A DNA stretch of 7,224 bases from an uncultured euryarchaeote (GTDB lineage Archaea > Thermoplasmatota > Poseidoniia > Poseidoniales > Poseidoniaceae): positions 1-7,224 of the forward strand of contig CALBJF010000093.1 in NCBI GenBank assembly GCA_937892665.1. Reading direction: 5' to 3'. Numbering within the stretch: position 1 is the first letter of the stretch; the number at the start of each line of letters is the position of its first letter. Positions 1 through 6,671 of the stretch are shown here, piece by piece. The notes under the pieces were generated by a model, which saw only the letters and a list, made by a program, of their open reading frames with translations, was not told the DNA's origin and did not search any database. The position numbers were made by a program, and so were the translations under genes.

Positions 1-594
1 TGCACGACAGTTGTCGCTTATCCTGCAACAAATCTGAATTGTGGATCGGGAGGTACAGGTGAGACAATTCCACTTGAACACGACGAGAACCTAAGCCATG
101 TTGATGGAGCCATTGGGATGGCACGAGGTACAGAAGAAGACTCTGCAGATTCACAATGGTATATTGCTGAAACAGAGGCTCATGGACTTGATCCTGAAAA
201 CAGGGACGATGGTGGATATGCAACCTTTGGTATTGTTCGACAAGGGATGAGCCATGTACGAGCAATCGCCGAAGTACCGACATCAGACGATGCAACAGGA
301 ACTGACCTTGATAATCCATTTTCATCCGCAGGACGTCCAGTTTATGAAGTTCGAATCAACAAAATTGAGATGATCGGCGTTGCTGACCCAGATGGAAAAT
401 TGAGTGGTCAAGGTGTCGATGGAGACGAGGAAGGAGGCGTATCGAGTGTACTTCTCCTCTTCATTTTACTCGGTGTTGCGGTGGGAATTGGAGGCGTAAC
501 AATGTATGTTATGAGCCAAAAAGAAGAATCAACCAGTCTAACTGTTTATGATGCAGAATTACTCGATGCGAATGAAACATCGAGTACGACGTGA
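1..594 (+). CDS. Cyclophilin-type peptidyl-prolyl cis-trans isomerase with C-terminal membrane anchor (5'-truncated)
   Basis: The reading frame is open from base 1 and its true start lies left of the window; 197 residues are visible. Residues about 23-125 match the C-terminal half of the cyclophilin fold: IPLEH, then GAIGMARGTEEDSADSQWYI (37-55, the family's G-x-I-x-MAR...S-Q-FF-I strand), GGYATFGIVRQGM (71-83) and a closing VYEVRINKIEMI strand (114-125). Cyclophilins isomerise Xaa-Pro bonds during folding. The catalytic-Arg strand is outside the window, so activity cannot be judged. The usual Phe-Phe after Ser-Gln is Trp-Tyr here. An acidic Gly/Asp linker (127-146) leads to one hydrophobic segment (about 147-171) and a 26-residue tail. 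Inference: the domain faces outside, tethered by this segment, and could help fold exported proteins. The last 49 bases overlap the convergent taw2 gene. The family call is firm; topology is inferred because a signal peptide cannot be seen. Confidence 0.9.
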   Translation, partial: CTTVVAYPATNLNCGSGGTGETIPLEHDENLSHVDGAIGMARGTEEDSADSQWYIAETEAHGLDPENRDDGGYATFGIVRQGMSHVRAIAEVPTSDDATGTDLDNPFSSAGRPVYEVRINKIEMIGVADPDGKLSGQGVDGDEEGGVSSVLLLFILLGVAVGIGGVTMYVMSQKEESTSLTVYDAELLDANETSSTT

Positions 595-1658
595 CGCACA
601 CGTGGCGCGTACCACTTTACCTTCTCGAGATGCTGATCAGTGCAGTGCCAGTCTCGATCTTCACTTTCTGCATAAGTCAAACATGTTTTGATTGTATCCT
701 CCACCCATTTTTCGATGTGTTCTTCTTCAACATTCATGTGAATATGGAGGCTTCCACCTTGCTCTTTGAGTGTTGAAATTGCAGGCTTCCATGCAGCTTC
801 AGAACTTGGAAGTAATCCTAAAAGGACACGATCTGCAATACCTCGTAATTGGGGCAGCGTCGATTGATTATCTCCTTCGTAAATTGTAATCGATTTCAAA
901 ACATCGTTCTTTTCAGCAGCCCAGTTTAATGCCTTGACACTCTCTGGGTTTAATTCACAAGCATGCACATGAATGGCTTTCCCGTGAACAAGTAAGGGGA
1001 GAGAATAGTAGCCAATGCCTGCAAAGGCATCAACAATGACTTCACCTTCGACATTAAGCGAGCCCATTCTGTGTCGCTCGGTAACATTTCCAGAAGAGTA
1101 CATCACTTTACAGGCATCAAATCCATAGAATAATCCGTTATCTTTTACTTCTACCCATCCAGAATCTCCGAGTAATAATTCCATCTGAGAAGAGCGAATT
1201 GTGTCGTTTGCAATTGGCTGTTGACGTCCAACCCTTCGTCCTTGCAATACGTGTGCAATCTGCTCAAAGAAATCGTTCTTCTCTTGGATTATTCCGTCCC
1301 ATACAGGCTGAGTAAACGCTTCTTTCGGAAAAAGGATGAGATCATCTAAGCGTTCCCATTTTGTAGGAATTAACTCCAATATATGTTCCATCCCTTTCGG
1401 AATAAATCCTTGAATCACTTCCTTTAATTGCTGATGAGGATTTAGGGACGGTGGTGAATGTTCAAACATTACCTTTTCAATTCTGTAAGGAATCTCTATT
1501 GAGTGAAGTGAAGCAGTTTCAGAATAGATTGGAAGTGCAAGTTCTTCATCGACACGTACAGGTGCATACTGCTTATTCAGGGCTTTTAAGCGACGCAGAG
1601 CCTCATACATAGCCTCTCCAAACTGGAGCGGAACAATGACTGCAGAAAGTTCGTCCAT
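546..1658 (-). CDS. taw2: tRNA(Phe) 4-demethylwyosine(37) aminocarboxypropyltransferase, Taw2/TYW2 family
   Basis: Taw2 transfers the 3-amino-3-carboxypropyl group of S-adenosylmethionine to 4-demethylwyosine at position 37 of tRNA-Phe, making yW-86; it acts in the cytoplasm after Trm5 and Taw1. The protein has 370 residues from the chosen start. A substrate-binding N-terminal half leads into the Trm5/TYW2 Rossmann domain: VDAFAGIGYYSLP (209-221) binds SAM and ELNPESV (235-241) ends strand two. Two motifs favour TYW2 over the methyltransferase Trm5: MYSSGNVTERHRM (186-198) and GLLPSSE (281-287), the latter where Trm5 carries an N-x-P type motif; HIHMNVE (305-311) is also TYW2-like. ATG at 1658 is preferred; an in-frame GTG at 1676 adds six residues not needed by the first strand (SAVIVPL). 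Neither start has a good Shine-Dalgarno. It is divergent from the large surface protein, and its 3' end, including the conserved HVVLDV strand (356-361), overlaps the cyclophilin gene. Confidence 0.88.
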   Translation of the reverse strand: MDELSAVIVPLQFGEAMYEALRRLKALNKQYAPVRVDEELALPIYSETASLHSIEIPYRIEKVMFEHSPPSLNPHQQLKEVIQGFIPKGMEHILELIPTKWERLDDLILFPKEAFTQPVWDGIIQEKNDFFEQIAHVLQGRRVGRQQPIANDTIRSSQMELLLGDSGWVEVKDNGLFYGFDACKVMYSSGNVTERHRMGSLNVEGEVIVDAFAGIGYYSLPLLVHGKAIHVHACELNPESVKALNWAAEKNDVLKSITIYEGDNQSTLPQLRGIADRVLLGLLPSSEAAWKPAISTLKEQGGSLHIHMNVEEEHIEKWVEDTIKTCLTYAESEDRDWHCTDQHLEKVKWYAPRVRHVVLDVSFASSNSAS

Positions 1659-1721
1659 AGCCACGTCTCTGACCACTCGTATGGGGAAGTCCTTTGAAGG
1701 TCTTCGGATGGTGGGGTTAAC

Positions 1722-4700
1722 ATGGACACCGAGGTTAGTGGGAGGATTCGCTTTTTTAGTCTCTGTTTTACACTGTTTTTCGTGATACCAATCATCGCCC
1801 CATTAGCCTCCGCTGATGGAATGGCTGCATGTGATGGTGCAGGCATGAGCGAGTGCGATGACTACGACTCGAGCGACGATGGGACACCAAATCAGCAAGA
1901 TTGGATTCGTGGGACTTACGACTTCGATTTAGAAGATACTTCGAGAATCACGCTCTCGCTGAGTTGGGCAATTCGAGAATTCGATAGAAGTAAAGTTGGT
2001 CTTGACGACCCACTTATACAAACTGCACTTGCGAACGATGGCTTGGACGTGAACGATGGAATTCCTGCAGACATGATTCGTAGTTACTTTGCCTATGATG
2101 ATGGTTCTGGGACTGTTGGGGATCGAATGCTCGGAGAAGTCCAGAGTACAATTCAAGATCTGCTCTCATCAGGATTCGGAACAGTAAATGGCATCAATAC
2201 GCAATATGATAATTCATTCACAGAAAGCGGGGTAACAATTCCTTGCACGACCGATGCCTCAATTGATTCGATTCACAGTGGAGAAGGAGCAAGTCAAAAC
2301 AACGCCTTCGACCCTCCTTTGTGTTTCTCCACAATAGCTGATATCAGTTTGTCAACAAGCACATTTAATCTTCTTGAGAATACGGATTTAGATTTAGAAC
2401 GAGCATATCAAGGGCTGTTGATTATGGGTTCAGAATTGACCACAAAGTTCGAAGTTTTTGCTGAACCAGGTCATGCTTCAACCTTCTCGATTAATCCACC
2501 AGATTATGCAACAATCATTGGCGTTGACAGCAACGGCTCTGTTGCTGCTCGGCCTGGCCCTCCTGCCTACTTCGCAGGCGAATGGACGGTCGACAATCTC
2601 AATGCAGGCGTAGGAGACCCCCGTATAGATCAAACTGTCAGCCTGACCATGGCATACCGAAATTCATCAACAACTCAAGTAGTTGAACTCGATCCAAATG
2701 ATAATTCTCTTTCACTTCATTTAACAGTAGATCTTTTCGATGAGCAAGCAGTCCAAATTGACTTTATCGCTGGATTAAATTATCTCGATGAAACCACGAT
2801 GACGGACTGGGGAATCTCTCTCATGGAATTATCGGAACTAGCAACAATACCGCAAATCACATCGGATGGAATTCGACTCGCTTATGAGAATGGAATTGCT
2901 CCTCTAGAGGAATTTACCGATCAATTCCCTGTCGATACGATTGGTGAAGAGTTTTCAGATACGATACCCGGAAATCAAGACATACAGATGAGCCCCGTAA
3001 CATGGGTGAGCGATTCTATTGCCGAAGGAATTGAAGGTCCTGCTGGCGGTCTAAATTACACGCATTCAGCGGGATGTTCGGAGACAGTTACGCCCCCTTC
3101 AACACTTACCTATTGTGTTGAAGGAGCTAATGCGATGGGTTATGATCATCCTATTTATTTGCGTTCGACAAGTAATACATTCAGTCTTAGCCTTGTGGAT
3201 TTCATAGTAGACCGGTATAGTTTTGATGTGTACAATAACGTTAACGGAATCAATATCTCTTCAATTATAGAAAACTTGGAAGAAGAAGACTTGCGTAAGT
3301 TAATGGATTCAGGATTATCGATTGAGACTGAAATTAGTACTTCCTTTTTGGAAACAATAATTCCGCCAGCCTTTAAGGATAAAGCGGATATAACTCTTGA
3401 GTTAATTCTACCAAGATGGATTGGAACAATTGATGGAGACAATCGTTTCATCTTCACATATACATCTGGTGGCAATAATACAGATTCGATCTCAGTAGCT
3501 GGACTAAATCCATACAAGTATAATCATCCGATTATGGATGAAAATGGGGATGTCATGTGTTCACAAATTGAGAAAACATGTGTATCAACCGAAGTAGATA
3601 TTGACTTTGGAGCCTTCGATATTAACGAGTTTTCAAAATCGGTTTCGTTTGAATTTGGATTGGAGGCAACTGCCGTCATCCATCGTATTGGAATTCCAGT
3701 AGGTTCGATAGGTTATGATGCCACAACAATTCAAATGGAAGCTATTCCCAGTGACTTGGTCCGTCTACTTATTGACCTCATAGGTGAACATGGTGATGCA
3801 AAAACCTTTGATTTCTGTCTGGATAAAAGTGTAGGAAGTGGAGAGACATGTCCTACAGAACGCTTACTTGTTTTGGAATTAACAAATGAAGGATTGATTC
3901 AATTCGGAACAGATGTTGGCGAGAAATTAACAAATGAAATACAAATAGCAGCTGAGGAGTTGATGGATATTGAGGAGATTGCAATCAATAAAGTCGATAT
4001 CAGCGATTTGGAAATTCAGACAAGTTTGACTGGATTAGGAACTCCCGGTCCGATTGTTGGAGATGAAGTGGGGATTCGTCTCAGTGTCAAGATTCCAACG
4101 GTGCGCTATACTATGGCAATCTCCAGTCCATGGTCTGACCTCTTCTCTGGTAATTTGGATTTGCTCACCTTCTCGGTTATCACAGAGAATTCAATTCGAA
4201 CCCCGTTCCTCCAACCAATGGTGACGATGGTTGAGGGTGTTTCAACACTCATCTCATCCAGTTTTGTTTCTGCTGATGGTATTTCTTTCCCTCCAAAAGA
4301 TCAAGGAGCAATTGAAATTTCTACTTCGAAACTAAATCCAGTACGTGAAAAACTAACTACCCTAGGAGAATCCAAAGTCCCTATCTTTGAAGATAATGGC
4401 TTGTTCGAACTCACGGGTCCAACCAGTATCACGCTTCCAAAGGGAATTCAAGCAGAAGAGGCAACTTCGAGTCAAGGGAATATTGAACTCTCTATAGATG
4501 GTGAAGGGCGCCAGGTCATCACGTACACAATCCCTCCGGGGGATCTTGATGACGACGTTTCAATACGCCTTGGAGTCACATGGATGTACCTCTTAGGTCA
4601 GTTTTGGGCGTATCCTGCTGTTGCCATTATTCTCCTGATTCTTCTGATTCGCAGAAGACGAAAGAAGAAGAAAAGAAAGCGAGCCGCACGTGAATCAAAG

Positions 4701-4841
4701 AATTCATTGCTCAAGGCACAGAAAATGGGATTATCAGAATCCGATTTCGCCCAAATGGCAGGTCTGGTTGATCGACAAGTCGGTGGTTATGAAGAGGGAA
4801 TCGATCCCTTTGAAGCGATGCAAAACGACCAATTGGATTAA
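1722..4841 (+). CDS. Large secreted protein with C-terminal transmembrane anchor, function unknown
   Basis: The protein has 1039 residues and I do not recognise a family. A signal peptide is clear: Arg at 8 and 10, hydrophobic core 11-28, and an Ala-Ser-Ala cleavage site near residue 31. The mature part is acidic and rich in Ser, Thr, Asp and Asn, with no visible catalytic motif. Ten mature cysteines fall in five close pairs (37/45, 175/201, 452/465, 613/620, 699/710), as expected for local disulfides outside the cell. There are five N-x-S/T sequons (271, 314, 445, 511, 585). A single membrane segment lies at about 954-976, followed by a tract of Arg/Lys (977-987, a strong stop-transfer signal) and an acidic cytoplasmic tail of about 50 residues. 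Inference: a type I envelope protein with most of its mass outside. ATG 1722 fits the signal peptide; GGTG at 1710-1713 could be a weak ribosome site. Its TAA interlocks with the uvrC stop in TTAA. Existence is near certain; function is unknown. Confidence 0.93.
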   Translation: MDTEVSGRIRFFSLCFTLFFVIPIIAPLASADGMAACDGAGMSECDDYDSSDDGTPNQQDWIRGTYDFDLEDTSRITLSLSWAIREFDRSKVGLDDPLIQTALANDGLDVNDGIPADMIRSYFAYDDGSGTVGDRMLGEVQSTIQDLLSSGFGTVNGINTQYDNSFTESGVTIPCTTDASIDSIHSGEGASQNNAFDPPLCFSTIADISLSTSTFNLLENTDLDLERAYQGLLIMGSELTTKFEVFAEPGHASTFSINPPDYATIIGVDSNGSVAARPGPPAYFAGEWTVDNLNAGVGDPRIDQTVSLTMAYRNSSTTQVVELDPNDNSLSLHLTVDLFDEQAVQIDFIAGLNYLDETTMTDWGISLMELSELATIPQITSDGIRLAYENGIAPLEEFTDQFPVDTIGEEFSDTIPGNQDIQMSPVTWVSDSIAEGIEGPAGGLNYTHSAGCSETVTPPSTLTYCVEGANAMGYDHPIYLRSTSNTFSLSLVDFIVDRYSFDVYNNVNGINISSIIENLEEEDLRKLMDSGLSIETEISTSFLETIIPPAFKDKADITLELILPRWIGTIDGDNRFIFTYTSGGNNTDSISVAGLNPYKYNHPIMDENGDVMCSQIEKTCVSTEVDIDFGAFDINEFSKSVSFEFGLEATAVIHRIGIPVGSIGYDATTIQMEAIPSDLVRLLIDLIGEHGDAKTFDFCLDKSVGSGETCPTERLLVLELTNEGLIQFGTDVGEKLTNEIQIAAEELMDIEEIAINKVDISDLEIQTSLTGLGTPGPIVGDEVGIRLSVKIPTVRYTMAISSPWSDLFSGNLDLLTFSVITENSIRTPFLQPMVTMVEGVSTLISSSFVSADGISFPPKDQGAIEISTSKLNPVREKLTTLGESKVPIFEDNGLFELTGPTSITLPKGIQAEEATSSQGNIELSIDGEGRQVITYTIPPGDLDDDVSIRLGVTWMYLLGQFWAYPAVAIILLILLIRRRRKKKKRKRAARESKNSLLKAQKMGLSESDFAQMAGLVDRQVGGYEEGIDPFEAMQNDQLD

Positions 4842-6565
4842 CGATGCAAAGCTTCGTGGATTCGTTCTGCAAGAGATGGTCCAATGCCAGGGACAGTCTT
4901 TAGATCCTCAATACTTGAATTGGTGATGCCTTGACGTCCTCCGAAATGACGAATTAATGTCTGTAGTTTTTTTGCTCCGAGCCCAAGAACATTTTCCAAG
5001 GGGTCGCCCATGCGAGATTTCTTTCTTCTCTTTCGATGGAAGGTGTTGACAAATCGATGGGCTTCATCTCGGGCATGAACAAACACTCTCCCTCTACGAT
5101 CGAGAATAATTGGTTCCTTCTCTTCTCTGAAGAGTGTTTCTTCTCGTTTTGCGAGTGCTGCTAATTCAAATCGATCTTGAACTCCATGTTCCTTGAGCAA
5201 TTTCCGAATGATGTTCAGATGTGTTTGACCACCGTCAAGAAGTAACAAGTCGGGCCATTCTTCTTGACGTTTCAACCATCGTTCTATGACTTCTTTCATC
5301 ATACGTAAATCATCCATAGCATCGCCCTTTACGATGTATGTTCGATACTCTTTCTTTGCAGGTCGACCATGACGCATTACAACGCTTGCACCGACTCGTT
5401 CATCGCCTTGAAGTTGAGCCATATCAAAGCAAACAACGTGATTCATTTGTTCAGAACCCAGCAAAAGAGCCGCTTCATCCGCAGCCCTCTGTTCCAAAGA
5501 GCCACTGGATTTATTCGATAATCGAGAAACTTGAACTTCAGCGTTTTGATCTGCAAGCGTTCGCAGGGTAACCATGTCGCCTCGAACTGGTGTTCGCACT
5601 TCGACAGCAGAACCGCGTCGTTCATCCAACCATTCTTGCAAACCATCGAGAAGTGGTGTTGGTGTAAGCAACAGACGAGGTGGCCTTCTGTTCACATAGT
5701 GTTCACTGATGAAATGACTGACTGTTTCTCCGATGTCTCCTCGATGAATGTAAGGCCAGACTTCTTGCCCCTTGACAACACCTTCATCAGCATGAAGAAC
5801 GATCAATGCTGCGAGGTCTCCTTGTTCAGCAAATCCAATAGCATCACAGTCTCGATATAATTTACTGGAAACGACATGCTGCCCAATTGTTGTGCGTATG
5901 GAACGTATCTGGTCTCGGTAATATGCAGCTCTTTCGAACATCATTTTACTCGAGCATTCGTCCATTTTTACTCCAAGTTCCTCGAGCAATTCAGTTGCTT
6001 CGCCGTTGAGGATCTTTTTCACCATTGAAACTTGTTCATTGTAACCTTCAGCATCGATGCATGGCCCTGTACACAATCCAATATGCATTGCTAAACACCC
6101 TTGAGGTAAAAGTTCCTTACAGTCACGAATTCCAAAATGGCGTCGTAGTAATTGCATCACCTGCTTTGCAGCACCCGCATTTGGAAATGGACCCCAGCGA
6201 TTGGATTTCTTCGGCGGATGGCGCGTGTACATAATACGCGGAAATTCCTCCGCAGTTAACACCAGATATGGATACGATTTGTCATCTTTCAACATTGAAT
6301 TGAATCTTGGTTTATGTTCCCTGATCAATTGTCGCTCAAGAATGAGCGCTTCTTGAGGCGTTGTTGTCACGATGCATTCCACATCATCAGAGCGAGAAAC
6401 TAATTCAGGAATCATCTGTCGATCTGGATTTGTGGCAAAGTACGAACGTATTCGTTCATTCAACCGAGTTGCTTTGCCAACATAGAGGACTCTTCCTTCA
6501 TTTGTTTTGAAGAGATACACGCCCGGTGATGCCGGCAAATCAATGGATGCAGCATCGACCGGCAT
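4838..6565 (-). CDS. uvrC: Excinuclease ABC subunit C (UvrC)
   Basis: UvrC makes both incisions around a lesion in UvrABC nucleotide excision repair, recruited by the UvrB-DNA complex. The protein has 575 residues, near the family norm of about 600, and all domains are present in order. The GIY-YIG nuclease (3' incision) covers about 10-95, with GVY (15-17), YVG (28-30), Arg34, Glu72 and Asn89. Four cysteines (149, 157, 165, 169) match those assigned to a [4Fe-4S] cluster in E. coli UvrC. A UVR motif for UvrB binding lies at about 200-226. The RNase H-like 5' nuclease keeps Asp381 (CFDMAQ), Asp444 (LLLDGG) and His503 (RDEAHRF). A double helix-hairpin-helix closes the protein (526-575; LGLGAKK, VPGIGPS). 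ATG at 6565 is chosen over in-frame GTG 6580 because a GAGGA sits seven bases before it. uvrA and uvrB are not in this window. Bacterial-type UvrABC in archaea is generally ascribed to horizontal transfer. Confidence 0.96.
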   Translation of the reverse strand: MPVDAASIDLPASPGVYLFKTNEGRVLYVGKATRLNERIRSYFATNPDRQMIPELVSRSDDVECIVTTTPQEALILERQLIREHKPRFNSMLKDDKSYPYLVLTAEEFPRIMYTRHPPKKSNRWGPFPNAGAAKQVMQLLRRHFGIRDCKELLPQGCLAMHIGLCTGPCIDAEGYNEQVSMVKKILNGEATELLEELGVKMDECSSKMMFERAAYYRDQIRSIRTTIGQHVVSSKLYRDCDAIGFAEQGDLAALIVLHADEGVVKGQEVWPYIHRGDIGETVSHFISEHYVNRRPPRLLLTPTPLLDGLQEWLDERRGSAVEVRTPVRGDMVTLRTLADQNAEVQVSRLSNKSSGSLEQRAADEAALLLGSEQMNHVVCFDMAQLQGDERVGASVVMRHGRPAKKEYRTYIVKGDAMDDLRMMKEVIERWLKRQEEWPDLLLLDGGQTHLNIIRKLLKEHGVQDRFELAALAKREETLFREEKEPIILDRRGRVFVHARDEAHRFVNTFHRKRRKKSRMGDPLENVLGLGAKKLQTLIRHFGGRQGITNSSIEDLKTVPGIGPSLAERIHEALHR

Positions 6566-6571
6566 GGAAAT

Positions 6572-6576
6572 TCCTC
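6572..6576 (-). promoter_or_regulatory. Ribosome binding site of uvrC
   Basis: Read on the minus strand, GAGGA lies just before ATG 6565, with seven bases between GAGG and the start codon. This matches the archaeal anti-Shine-Dalgarno sequence CCUCC. It decides the start: the upstream in-frame GTG at 6580 would place this site inside the coding sequence. Confidence 0.6.
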
Positions 6577-6612
6577 GCACTCATAGGTCAAAAGAACGCG
6601 CATTTCTTCTTC

Positions 6613-6645
6613 TCACACATGAAGCGGACAAATCCAAATGTGTGA
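6613..6645. repeat. 8-bp inverted repeat between uvrC and the winged-helix gene
   Basis: TCACACAT (6613-6620) and its exact reverse complement ATGTGTGA (6638-6645) are separated by 17 bases. The arms are 25 bp centre to centre, about 2.5 helical turns, so they would face one side of the DNA. The repeat lies between the uvrC start and the preferred start of the divergent winged-helix gene, where an operator could act on both. It could equally be a weak RNA hairpin or chance. If the winged-helix gene starts at 6564, the repeat is inside its coding sequence. Confidence 0.4.
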
Positions 6646-6661
6646 CGCACTTCGATAAACT

Positions 6662-6665
6662 AGGA
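6662..6665 (+). promoter_or_regulatory. Possible ribosome binding site of the winged-helix ATPase gene
   Basis: AGGA lies six bases before the in-frame GTG at 6672. It is the only reasonable Shine-Dalgarno match before any candidate start of this gene and is the main reason for choosing 6672. Four bases is a weak match, so this is tentative. Confidence 0.35.
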
Positions 6666-6671
6666 ATCAAC

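Noticed and set aside
1659..1676. GTG start for taw2 six codons upstream
   Set aside because: The extra residues add nothing to the first conserved strand, GTG is a weaker start, and no ribosome site is placed well for it.
1659..1721. Search for TATA/BRE promoters between taw2 and the surface protein gene
   Set aside because: The short gap is GC-rich and has no TATA-like AT block on either strand; no promoter can be placed there from sequence alone.
1586..1846. 86-codon minus-strand reading frame spanning the taw2/surface protein boundary
   Set aside because: It lies antisense or out of frame to two well-supported genes, covers the signal peptide region, and has no recognisable domain.
3155..3517. 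120-codon minus-strand reading frame inside the surface protein gene
   Set aside because: It is fully embedded antisense in a long gene with clear secretion and anchor features, so it is a chance opening.
4690..4926. 78-codon plus-strand frame across the surface protein/uvrC junction
   Set aside because: It is out of frame with the surface protein and antisense to uvrC, and has no domain or ribosome site.
5531..5860. 109-codon plus-strand reading frame inside uvrC
   Set aside because: It is the antisense shadow of the UvrC coding sequence, with no start signal or domain.
6566..6580. GTG start for uvrC five codons upstream
   Set aside because: The GAGGA ribosome site lies between it and ATG 6565, so the ATG is the better start.
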